A stretch of 5,306 nucleotides of DNA, taken from assembly GCA_017551215.1 (NCBI GenBank), contig JAFZMA010000215.1, forward strand, positions 1 through 5,306, read 5' to 3'. Position 1 is the first letter of the stretch, and each line of letters opens with the position of its first letter. Under the pieces are notes generated by a model. That model made no database searches. It saw only the letters and a program-made list of their open reading frames with translations, and had not been told where the DNA came from. This stretch comes from Bacteroidales bacterium (GTDB taxonomy: Bacteria; Bacteroidota; Bacteroidia; Bacteroidales; UBA932). Below are positions 1 to 5,306 of the stretch, one piece after another. Both the position numbers and the translations under genes were made by a program.

Positions 1-135
1 TTCCTTGAGGAGGATGTTTTCAGGAACGGTTTGTTTGACAAGTTCTTCCATTGAGTTTACGCCAAGGAATGAAAGCATCTGGCGAATATCTTCCTCGCGA
101 GGTCCGATGTGCCTCTGGGCAAAAGTGTATGACAT
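1..135 (-). CDS. gcvP: Glycine dehydrogenase (decarboxylating), P protein, N-terminal fragment
   Basis: The minus strand encodes 45 codons from ATG (135-133) to the window edge, so the gene continues outside and only the N-terminus is visible. The protein begins MSYTFAQRHIGPREEDIRQM and continues with a segment containing FLGVNSMEELV and TVPENI. The RHIGP...ML..LG..S..EL....VP..I pattern is the characteristic start of the glycine cleavage P protein, a PLP enzyme that decarboxylates glycine and passes the aminomethyl group to lipoyl-GcvH. The PLP lysine and the rest of the protein (about 950 residues in the family) lie beyond the window. The gene is divergent from the carboxyltransferase gene at 259, and a -7 element at 208-201 probably drives it. 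The family call is firm despite the short stretch. Whether the full gene is intact, or split into GcvPA and GcvPB, cannot be seen. Confidence 0.9.
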   Translation of the reverse strand, partial: MSYTFAQRHIGPREEDIRQMLSFLGVNSMEELVKQTVPENILLKE

Positions 136-172
136 ATTGTTCTTAAAATTTATTAGTTACAAAATTTGCATC

Positions 173-191
173 GCCGAGACTAAACCCCGGC
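173..191 (-). other. Possible small hairpin in the gcvP leader
   Basis: On the minus strand the 19-base segment starts GCCG and ends CGGC. It can fold into a 7-bp stem (four GC pairs, then G-U, G-C and G-U) closed by a 5-nt loop. It lies between the putative gcvP -7 element and its start codon, so it would sit in the mRNA leader. It is too short to be a known riboswitch and may be a chance fold. Confidence 0.25.
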
Positions 192-200
192 GGGAACACA

Positions 201-208
201 CAAAGATA
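201..208 (-). promoter_or_regulatory. Putative -7 promoter element for gcvP
   Basis: Read on the minus strand this is TATCTTTG, an exact match to the Bacteroidota -7 consensus TAnnTTTG. It lies 66 bases before the gcvP start codon, which would give a leader of about 55-60 nt. I see no good -33 TTTG at the usual 19-21 bp spacing. The match and position are seen directly; promoter function is inferred. Confidence 0.6.
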
Positions 209-228
209 AGACTTAAAATTGTTTTTAC

Positions 229-236
229 TATCTTTG
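229..236 (+). promoter_or_regulatory. Putative -7 promoter element for the carboxyltransferase operon
   Basis: TATCTTTG matches the Bacteroidota -7 consensus TAnnTTTG exactly and ends 22 bases before the ATG at 259, which would give a short leader of roughly 15 nt. No clear -33 element is visible 19-21 bp upstream. That zone is largely occupied by the opposing -7 element at 201-208. Confidence 0.65.
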
Positions 237-258
237 CCACAAACTAAAACCTGACATT

Positions 259-1806
259 ATGAGTTTGCTCAGCAAAAAAATTTCCGAATTGCAGGAGAGG
301 ACCCAGCACGCTCAGCAGGGTGGAGGAGACAAGGCCATAGCAAAGCAGATTGCCATGGGAAAGCTCCCGGCCCGAGAGCGTATCAGAAAACTCCTGGACG
401 AAGGAACTTTCTATGAGTACGATCTCTTCATCCAGCACGATGCGCGCGAGTTTGGAATGGAGAAGAAAGACCTGGCCGGAGACGGTGTGGTTATCGGTAC
501 TGGAAAAATCAACGGCCAGCCTGTTGCGGTTTATGCGCAGGACTTTACCGTTGCGGGAGGTTCCTTGGGCAGCATGCACGCCCGCAAGATTACCAAGATT
601 ATGGATTATGCCCTGAGGATGAGAATTCCTCTGATCGGCATCAACGATTCAGGTGGAGCGCGTATCCAGGAGGGTGTGAATTCTCTTGCCGGATACGGAG
701 AGATTTTCTTCCGCAATACACTGAACAGTGGCGTGATACCTCAGATTTCTGTGATCCTTGGACCTTGTGCCGGCGGTGCAGTTTATTCACCTGCCCTCAC
801 AGACTACGTGTTTGTTGTGGACAAGATTTCCAAGATGTTCATTACCGGTCCTGAGGTTATCAAATCCGTGCTCGGAGAAGAGATAGACATGGAGAGCCTG
901 GGCGGAGCAAGGGTTCATTGCGAGACCACGGGAAACGCCCATTTCTTTGCAGAGAGCGAGGACGAGTGCTTTGGCCAGATAAAGAAACTCCTGAGCTATC
1001 TTCCGGCAAACAACCAGAGCAAGGCAGTGCCGGGTAAACCTGCCCAGCCGCTCAAGAAATACAATATTGTAAAGACCGTTCCTGCAGATCCTACGGAGCC
1101 TTACGACGTGAGAAACGTAATCCGCGCTCTTGTGGACAATTCCGATTTCTTCGAGGTTCAGGAAATGTGGGCTAAGAACATCGTTATAGGCTACGGAAGA
1201 ATAGAGGGCCGTACGGTGGGCTTCATTGCCAACCAGCCTATGTATCTTGCCGGCGTTCTGGACTGCGATTCTTCAGACAAGGCAGCAAGGTTCATCCGCT
1301 ACTGCGACGCGTTCAACATTCCGATTGTCACTCTTGAGGATATGCCTGGCTATCTGCCTGGCGTAGACCAGGAGCATGCTGGCGTTATCCGCCACGGAGC
1401 AAAGCTTCTGTACGCTTATTCGGAGGCAACTGTCCCAAAGATAACCGTCATCCTCAGAAAGGCTTACGGAGGAGGTTACATCGCAATGAACTCCCGCCAT
1501 CTGAGAGCCGACTTTGTGTTTGCATGGCCAACTGCGGAGATTGCCGTTATGGGTCCGCAGGGAGCCGCCAACATTATCTTCCGCAAGGAAATCATGGAGG
1601 CAGAGGATCCTGAGGCAATGCGCAAGAAGAAGGTTGAGGAATACAAGGAAAAGTTTGCAAATCCTTACGTTGCCGCTTCAAAGGGCTACATAGATTCCGT
1701 AATCAATCCTGCAGACACGCGCCAGTTCATTCTGCAGTCTCTGGACATTTCCCAGCAGAAGAATTCCGGAATGCCTAAGAAGAAGCACGGCATTCCACCG
1801 TTTTAA
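259..1806 (+). CDS. Biotin-dependent acyl-CoA carboxyltransferase subunit (PccB/MmdA family)
   Basis: This 515-residue protein is a full-length carboxyltransferase of the crotonase-like fold, the type used as PccB (propionyl-CoA carboxylase beta), MmdA (methylmalonyl-CoA decarboxylase alpha) and transcarboxylase 12S. It moves the carboxyl group between carboxybiotin and an acyl-CoA in the cytoplasm. The N-terminal domain (about 1-265) carries GKLPARERI (35-42), DFTVAGGSLG (95-104), INDSGGARIQEG (128-139) and the oxyanion-hole segment GPCAGGAVYSPALTD (168-182). The C-terminal domain (about 270-515) carries ANQPMYLAGVLD (324-335), EDMPGYLPGVDQE (360-372), RKAYGGGYIAMNS (400-412) and AWPTAEIAVMGPQGAANIIF (422-441). 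The tail PKKKHGIPPF resembles the family ending KKHGNIPL. The ATG at 259 follows a -7 element and has no clear Shine-Dalgarno, which is normal for this phylum. A biotin carrier gene follows 30 bp downstream. Overall wording is closest to MmdA/12S-type proteins, but with no biotin carboxylase or membrane beta subunit in view, carboxylase and decarboxylase roles cannot be separated. Confidence 0.93.
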   Translation: MSLLSKKISELQERTQHAQQGGGDKAIAKQIAMGKLPARERIRKLLDEGTFYEYDLFIQHDAREFGMEKKDLAGDGVVIGTGKINGQPVAVYAQDFTVAGGSLGSMHARKITKIMDYALRMRIPLIGINDSGGARIQEGVNSLAGYGEIFFRNTLNSGVIPQISVILGPCAGGAVYSPALTDYVFVVDKISKMFITGPEVIKSVLGEEIDMESLGGARVHCETTGNAHFFAESEDECFGQIKKLLSYLPANNQSKAVPGKPAQPLKKYNIVKTVPADPTEPYDVRNVIRALVDNSDFFEVQEMWAKNIVIGYGRIEGRTVGFIANQPMYLAGVLDCDSSDKAARFIRYCDAFNIPIVTLEDMPGYLPGVDQEHAGVIRHGAKLLYAYSEATVPKITVILRKAYGGGYIAMNSRHLRADFVFAWPTAEIAVMGPQGAANIIFRKEIMEAEDPEAMRKKKVEEYKEKFANPYVAASKGYIDSVINPADTRQFILQSLDISQQKNSGMPKKKHGIPPF

Positions 1807-1836
1807 TGGTCAGACATCCGTAACAGAGATTGAGTT

Positions 1837-2253
1837 ATGGCAGAAAAGACAAATATTACTCCTCAGGAAGAAGAGCTCCAGACACTTGCACCCACAAACG
1901 ATTCTACAGAGTTCCTTATTCCGGATTCCGGAAAGAAGAAACTCAGAGTAGCTGAGGAAGGCCACGAATACAAGACATTCCTGACCAAAAAATTCCTTGA
2001 GCGCAAACCTTGGAAAGCTCCGGACCCGCTTCAGGTTCTGAGCCACATCCCGGGTTCTGTGATAGAGATTTTCGTAAAGCCGGGCCAGAAGGTCAAGAAA
2101 GGAGACAAGCTGATGATTTACGAGGCTATGAAGATGATGAACATAGTCTCCGCTCCTATGGACGGTACCATTAAGGAGGTAAATGCCAAGGAAGGAGAAA
2201 AACTTCCCAAAGGCGCCCTTCTGGTTACATTCAAGAAGCCGGCAAAAAAATAG
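1837..2253 (+). CDS. Biotin carboxyl carrier protein (biotinyl-domain subunit)
   Basis: This 138-residue protein carries a biotinyl domain at its C-terminus (about 68-136). It has the biotinylation motif YEAMKMMN, so Lys99 is the predicted attachment site for biotin ligase. IPGSVIEIF (71-79), VKPGQKVKKGDKL (80-92) and SAPMDGTIKEV (105-115) are the flanking strands and hairpin turns. The domain shuttles carboxybiotin to the upstream carboxyltransferase, which lies 30 bp away on the same strand, so co-transcription is likely. The first 67 residues are charged and lack the long Ala/Pro-rich linker common in decarboxylase gamma and transcarboxylase 1.3S subunits; they include a basic KKFLERKPWKAPDP stretch. 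An intrinsic terminator follows the stop. The carrier assignment is firm. Which enzyme it serves (propionyl/acetyl-CoA carboxylase or methylmalonyl-CoA decarboxylase) is inferred only from the neighbour. Confidence 0.92.
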   Translation: MAEKTNITPQEEELQTLAPTNDSTEFLIPDSGKKKLRVAEEGHEYKTFLTKKFLERKPWKAPDPLQVLSHIPGSVIEIFVKPGQKVKKGDKLMIYEAMKMMNIVSAPMDGTIKEVNAKEGEKLPKGALLVTFKKPAKK

Positions 2254-2275
2254 TGGGATCATAAACGGATATTTG

Positions 2276-2304
2276 AAAGAGAGGCGGCACAATCGCCTCT
2301 TTTT
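2276..2304 (+). terminator. Rho-independent terminator after the biotin carrier gene
   Basis: AGAGGCG (2280-2286) and CGCCTCT (2294-2300) form a perfect 7-bp GC-rich stem with a 7-nt loop, followed by TTTT. Flanking A's at 2276-2278 can pair with the T run, so the structure may also work partly on the opposite strand. It starts 22 bp after the carrier stop codon and separates the carboxyltransferase unit from yraN. Confidence 0.88.
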
Positions 2305-2307
2305 CAT

Positions 2308-2315
2308 TATATTTG
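2308..2315 (+). promoter_or_regulatory. Putative -7 promoter element for yraN-manC-arcA
   Basis: TATATTTG matches TAnnTTTG exactly, directly after the terminator and 18 bp before the ATG at 2334. No -33 TTTG is visible; that zone overlaps the terminator stem. Its position argues that a new transcription unit begins here and that the in-frame TTG at 2313, inside the element, is not the yraN start. Confidence 0.6.
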
Positions 2316-2333
2316 AGAGCCAAAAGAAAATGT

Positions 2334-2783
2334 ATGGAGGGGAAGACAAACACTGTGAACAAGGGGCGTTGGGCGGAAGACGTTGCGGCCTCATGGCTTT
2401 CTGAAAGGGGCCTTAGGATTCTGGAGAGGAATTACCGTCACCATCATCTTGAAGTTGACATAATCGCGGAGGGGCCAATTCTCTCTGCAGAAAACTCCCA
2501 TGCTTCAGACAATGCTCAGCGATATCTTCATTTTGTAGAGGTGAGGGCAAGGGCCTCATCGCTGAGGAGCGGCATCAGAAAAGAGGAGGCTGATGCTCCT
2601 TTTGTTGCGCCGGAACTTACTGTAGCTGAGGACAAACAGAGGCGCCTCATCAATGCTGCAGACGCCTATGTCCGCAGCCACAGGATTCATCTTGAGGCGG
2701 TCTTTGACATTATCGGGATTGAGAAGACAGCAACCGGAGAAAGAATCAGTTTCCGCCCGGATGCCTTCCGCCCCAGCTGGTAG
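2334..2783 (+). CDS. yraN: YraN/UPF0102 family protein (PD-(D/E)XK nuclease-like fold)
   Basis: This 149-residue protein matches the UPF0102/YraN family, predicted endonuclease-like proteins of uncertain cellular role. Visible signatures are KGRWAEDVAASWL (10-22), GLRILERNYR (26-35), LEVDIIA (39-45), FVEVRAR (67-73), the K101-x-RRL helix and VFDIIGIE (123-130), ending in a FRPDAFRPSW tail. The ExD (E40, D42) and ExR (E69, R71) residues correspond to the PD-(D/E)XK-like core, with Arg in place of the usual Lys. About 14 extra residues lie between these two halves compared with typical members. I chose the ATG at 2334 because the in-frame TTG at 2313 lies within the putative promoter; a GTG at 2355, 12 bases after a GGAGGGG run, is the alternative. 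The gene is the first of an apparent unit with manC and arcA, with no evident functional link. Family call confident; activity unproven. Confidence 0.87.
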   Translation: MEGKTNTVNKGRWAEDVAASWLSERGLRILERNYRHHHLEVDIIAEGPILSAENSHASDNAQRYLHFVEVRARASSLRSGIRKEEADAPFVAPELTVAEDKQRRLINAADAYVRSHRIHLEAVFDIIGIEKTATGERISFRPDAFRPSW

Positions 2784-2826
2784 GGGTCTGTTTAAATTAT
2801 TTCACAATTTCATGGAAAATGAGTAA

Positions 2827-2847
2827 CTTGTCAAACTTTTAGACAAG
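2827..2847 (+). promoter_or_regulatory. Hairpin or inverted repeat just before the manC start
   Basis: CTTGTC (2827-2832) and GACAAG (2842-2847) are a perfect 6-bp inverted repeat around a 9-nt A/T-rich loop, ending two bases before the manC ATG. No T-run follows, so it is not a standard terminator. As RNA it would cover the ribosome landing zone; as DNA it could be an operator. Function is inferred, and a chance repeat is possible. Confidence 0.35.
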
Positions 2848-2849
2848 AT

Positions 2850-3944
2850 ATGGTTTCAGACAAATATTGCATTATAATGGCGGGCGGGGTTGGCAGCCGT
2901 TTCTGGCCGGTGTCCCGCAATGCTCGTCCAAAGCAGTTTATGGACATATTGGGAACGGGCAGAAGTTTCCTTCAGGCAACGGTAGACCGTTTCCGCAAAA
3001 TTGTGCCGCCAGAGAATATCCTGATTGTTTCCGCAAAACAGTATGAGGATATTATCGCTGAGCAAGTTCCGGAAATTCCAAGAGAAAATGTGCTTCTTGA
3101 GAGCCGCAAGAGAAATACAGCTCCCTGCATTGCTTACGCCACTTACAAGCTTTTGAAAAAGACATCTCAGGCAACGGTGGTGGTTACCCCGGCAGACCAT
3201 CTTATACTCAACGAGGATGTTTTCCTGGAGACTGTGGAAACGGCTATGGAGCACGCTGCCGTTACTCCGGCTCTGTTTACGCTGGGAATCAAGCCTACCA
3301 GGCCAGAGACACAGTACGGTTATATCCAGGCCAACAAGGCCAAGACGGAGATTGTAAACGGGCACGCTTCCTACCAGGTGAAGACCTTTACGGAGAAGCC
3401 GGATCTGGAGATGGCAAAGGTGCTTTACAGCAGCGGGGAATTCTTGTGGAACTCCGGAATCTTTGTGTGGAATCTCCAGACGATAAAGGAGGAGTTCCAA
3501 GCTCATCTTCCGGACATTGCAACCTCATTTTCAGAGATATCCAGATTCTATTACACTCCGCAGGAGCAGGAGAAGGTGGATGCCGTGTATGACGGCTGCG
3601 ATTCCATTTCCATAGACTACGGAATTATGGAAAAGACCAGCCGCTGCATGGTGTTCGAGGCCTCCTTCGGCTGGAGCGACCTTGGCACCTGGGAGAGCCT
3701 TTACGCCCAGAGCACAAAAGACTCAGAGGGCAATCTTGTGAACACTTCCTCAGCGATGCTGGAAGGCGTTAAAGACAGCATTGTGGTTTCTGCAGAAAAG
3801 GGCAAGCTTGTGGTTGTGAAAGGACTGGAGAAGTTCGTGGTCATAAGCACGGACGACGTGCTGCTTGTGTGCCCGAGAGACGAGAAAACCATTAAGGCCA
3901 TAACGGCGGACCTTGCCATCAACAACCTTTCAAAATATCTGTAA
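2850..3944 (+). CDS. manC: Mannose-1-phosphate guanylyltransferase (GDP-mannose pyrophosphorylase)
   Basis: This cytoplasmic enzyme makes GDP-mannose from mannose-1-phosphate and GTP, the precursor for mannose- and fucose-containing surface polysaccharides and glycoproteins. The 364-residue protein has the nucleotidyltransferase signature MAGGVGSRFWPVSR (10-23) followed by PKQF (27-30), then RNTAPCIAYAT (88-98), TPADHLIL (113-120), GIKPTRPETQYGYIQ (146-160), KTFTEKPD (178-185), FLWNSGIFVWN (198-208) and FGWSDLGTWESLY (273-285). It ends shortly after the left-handed helix region (VKDSIVV...KFVVIS), so it is the short single-function form and lacks the C-terminal phosphomannose isomerase domain of about 480-residue bifunctional enzymes. 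The ATG at 2850 sits immediately before the conserved YCIIMAGG strand, as in Bacteroidota homologues, with no Shine-Dalgarno and a small hairpin in front. It lies 66 bp after yraN and 22 bp before the arginine deiminase gene. No other GDP-sugar or glycan gene is in view. Confidence 0.95.
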   Translation: MVSDKYCIIMAGGVGSRFWPVSRNARPKQFMDILGTGRSFLQATVDRFRKIVPPENILIVSAKQYEDIIAEQVPEIPRENVLLESRKRNTAPCIAYATYKLLKKTSQATVVVTPADHLILNEDVFLETVETAMEHAAVTPALFTLGIKPTRPETQYGYIQANKAKTEIVNGHASYQVKTFTEKPDLEMAKVLYSSGEFLWNSGIFVWNLQTIKEEFQAHLPDIATSFSEISRFYYTPQEQEKVDAVYDGCDSISIDYGIMEKTSRCMVFEASFGWSDLGTWESLYAQSTKDSEGNLVNTSSAMLEGVKDSIVVSAEKGKLVVVKGLEKFVVISTDDVLLVCPRDEKTIKAITADLAINNLSKYL

Positions 3945-3966
3945 AAGAAAACAAAACAAATTATAT

Positions 3967-5262
3967 ATGAAACCCGTAAAAGTACGAGTACACAGCGAGA
4001 TAGGAAGACTTCAGGGAGTAATCCTGCATACACCGGGAGACGAGGTGGAGAACATGACTCCGAGGATTGCACAAAGGGCATTGTACAGCGATATACTCAA
4101 CCTGTCCATAGCGCAGAAGGAATATGCCCAGCTTCATGGAGTGCTGAACAAATGGACCAAGACATATCAGGTGAACGACCTTCTTGAGGAAGTTCTGGAC
4201 GACCCGGGAGACAGGAGCATTCTCCTAAGGCGAATCTGCACCATAGAGAATGTTCCGGAGTATTTCGACAAGCTGATGGATACTCCAACCAAGAAGCTGG
4301 CAAGGCTTCTGATAGAGGGACTTCCGGCCAAGATAGAAACCCTTACGGCCTTTTTGGCGGATGAGTATTACGCGCTTAGCCCGCTGTATAATTTCTACTT
4401 CACCAGAGATGCGTCCGCTTCTATCGGAGAGGATGTTCTGATTTGCAAGATGGCAAACAGGGTAAGGGTGAGGGAGTCCCTGATTATGGAAGCCATTTTC
4501 AGCAATCCGCGCCTGTTCGACTGCTCGATCATAGACGCAAACCAGTTCTCCAAAGAAATAGCCGGAGAAGGCGGTATTGCAGGAAGCGCCGTAAAGAACA
4601 ACGTGAGCGTGGAGGGCGGAGATATTCTGGTGATAGACAAGAATATACTGCTTGTGGGCAACGGTCTCAGAACCACATCCCAGGGCATAGACCGTCTGGT
4701 TCAGAGGTTCTGTCAGGACAAGGACGGGGAGCAGAAGCATATCATAGTTCAGCAGCTTCCGGACGACGTGGAGAGTTTCATCCACATGGATATGGTGTTC
4801 ACCATGCTGGACAGGGACGCGTGCCTAATCTACGAGCCGCTGATTCTCTGGGAGAACCAGTATCGTACCGTTCACATCACAATAGACGGCGGACGTGTCA
4901 AGAAGATCCGAGACGAGCAGAACGTTTTGTCCACCCTCAGAAAGCTCGGCAAAGACCTTGAGCCGGTATTCTGCGGCGGAGACGAGGACGAGTGGAACGC
5001 AGACCGCGAGCAGTGGCACAGCGGGGCAAACAGCTTTGCCATAGCCCCTGGAAAGATCCTGTCATACGCCAGGAACGTTCATACTCTTAACGCTTTGGAC
5101 AAGGCCGGATTCAACGTTGTGCCGGCTGCGGATGTTATTAGCGGAAAGACAGACCTGGAGAAGGAAAAGAGATGTGTCATCACCATAGAGGGCAGCGAGC
5201 TTCCTCGCGGAGGAGGTGGAGCCAGATGCATGACCATGCCTGTGGTAAGAGATGACGTGTAG
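3967..5262 (+). CDS. arcA: Arginine deiminase family protein
   Basis: This 431-residue protein belongs to the guanidine-modifying arginine deiminase family, which hydrolyses arginine to citrulline and ammonia through a Cys thioester intermediate. It opens with VHSEIGRLQGVILHTPGDEVENMTP in the family style (residues 8-32). The catalytic set is present: Asp148 in FTRD, Glu216 in VEGGD, His273 and Asp275 in IHMDMVFT, and the nucleophile Cys421 in ARCMTMP. Asn142, Arg167 and Arg235 align with the Pseudomonas enzyme's substrate-carboxylate ligands Asn160, Arg185 and Arg243. The C-terminal loop, however, reads ELPRGGGGARC instead of ELxRGRGGxRC, so the position equivalent to Arg401 is Gly416. It is slightly longer than typical ArcA (about 405-420). 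The ATG at 3967 fits the family N-terminus; an in-frame TTG at 3913 would overlap manC and is unlikely. No arcB, arcC or arcD is nearby. Fold and chemistry are confident; strict arginine specificity is less so. Confidence 0.87.
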   Translation: MKPVKVRVHSEIGRLQGVILHTPGDEVENMTPRIAQRALYSDILNLSIAQKEYAQLHGVLNKWTKTYQVNDLLEEVLDDPGDRSILLRRICTIENVPEYFDKLMDTPTKKLARLLIEGLPAKIETLTAFLADEYYALSPLYNFYFTRDASASIGEDVLICKMANRVRVRESLIMEAIFSNPRLFDCSIIDANQFSKEIAGEGGIAGSAVKNNVSVEGGDILVIDKNILLVGNGLRTTSQGIDRLVQRFCQDKDGEQKHIIVQQLPDDVESFIHMDMVFTMLDRDACLIYEPLILWENQYRTVHITIDGGRVKKIRDEQNVLSTLRKLGKDLEPVFCGGDEDEWNADREQWHSGANSFAIAPGKILSYARNVHTLNALDKAGFNVVPAADVISGKTDLEKEKRCVITIEGSELPRGGGGARCMTMPVVRDDV

Positions 5263-5283
5263 CCGTTTTACTCCAAGATTAAG

Positions 5284-5291
5284 TATATTTG
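5284..5291 (+). promoter_or_regulatory. Putative -7 promoter element for a gene beyond the window
   Basis: TATATTTG matches TAnnTTTG exactly, 22 bp after the arginine deiminase stop, and is followed by GCACCCCGAAAAGAAA, an A-rich leader-like stretch running to the window edge. No terminator hairpin is visible between the stop at 5262 and this element. The start codon of the predicted downstream gene is outside the window. Confidence 0.55.
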
Positions 5292-5306
5292 CACCCCGAA
5301 AAGAAA

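Noticed and set aside
136..200. Possible glycine riboswitch in the gcvP leader
   Set aside because: The leader is only about 60 nt and shows just one short stem, with none of the conserved glycine aptamer architecture.
5..247. Plus-strand 80-codon open frame at the window start
   Set aside because: It is antisense to the gcvP N-terminus and runs across both promoter elements; no domain is recognisable.
2244..2250. A7 run at the end of the biotin carrier gene as a slippage site
   Set aside because: It lies in the last two sense codons before TAG, after the domain is complete, so slippage would have little effect.
1810..2394. Minus-strand 194-codon open frame opposite the biotin carrier gene
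   Set aside because: It runs antisense to a clear biotin carrier and through the terminator, and its translation has no recognisable domain.
2856..3506. Minus-strand 216-codon open frame opposite manC
   Set aside because: Its translation shows no family motif and the opposite strand is an intact ManC; it is a shadow of codon usage.
3913..3966. TTG start extending the arginine deiminase upstream into manC
   Set aside because: The extra 18 residues overlap the manC end in another frame and do not resemble the family; the ATG at 3967 starts right at the conserved VHSEIG region.
4225..4785. Minus-strand 186-codon and plus-strand 172-codon (4443-4961) frames within the arginine deiminase gene
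   Set aside because: Both overlap an enzyme with conserved catalytic residues in the main frame, and neither has a recognisable product.
5209..5220. Shine-Dalgarno-like GGAGGAGGTGGA run followed by an ATG at 5230
   Set aside because: It encodes the Gly-rich catalytic loop of the arginine deiminase, and the ATG is Met422 in the same frame with the stop nine codons later.

Overview
The window looks like chromosomal DNA from a Bacteroidota bacterium, most likely Bacteroidales. Three things point there: exact matches to the Bacteroidota -7 promoter element TAnnTTTG in gene-start regions, A/T-rich leaders without clear Shine-Dalgarno sequences, and proteins whose motifs resemble Bacteroidales versions of ManC and the acyl-CoA carboxyltransferase. 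The layout is dense and reads as ordinary housekeeping and metabolic sequence. I see no mobile element, CRISPR array, tRNA or rRNA.

Layout: bases 1-135 (minus strand) hold the first 45 codons of a glycine dehydrogenase (GcvP). A divergent intergenic region (136-258) carries two back-to-back -7 elements that form a perfect inverted repeat. On the plus strand, a biotin-dependent carboxyltransferase subunit (259-1806) and a small biotin carrier protein (1837-2253) form a two-gene unit closed by an intrinsic terminator (about 2276-2304). Directly after it lies a -7 element (2308-2315), then a second apparent transcription unit: a YraN/UPF0102 protein (2334-2783), mannose-1-phosphate guanylyltransferase ManC (2850-3944) and an arginine deiminase family enzyme (3967-5262). 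A further -7 element at 5284-5291 probably drives a gene beyond the window.

Functionally, GcvP belongs to the glycine cleavage system. The carboxyltransferase and carrier pair belongs to acyl-CoA carboxylation or decarboxylation, probably on the propionate/methylmalonyl-CoA route, but it needs partners not encoded here: a biotin carboxylase, or the membrane subunits of a decarboxylase. ManC makes GDP-mannose for surface glycans. The arginine deiminase would convert arginine to citrulline and ammonia, but its usual arc partners are absent. The genes of the second unit share no obvious pathway.

I did not find a convincing undescribed system. The points most worth a second look are a Gly in place of a substrate-gating Arg in the arginine deiminase, the incomplete biotin enzyme gene set, the symmetric divergent promoter, an insertion in the YraN nuclease-like core, and a hairpin directly before the manC start codon.
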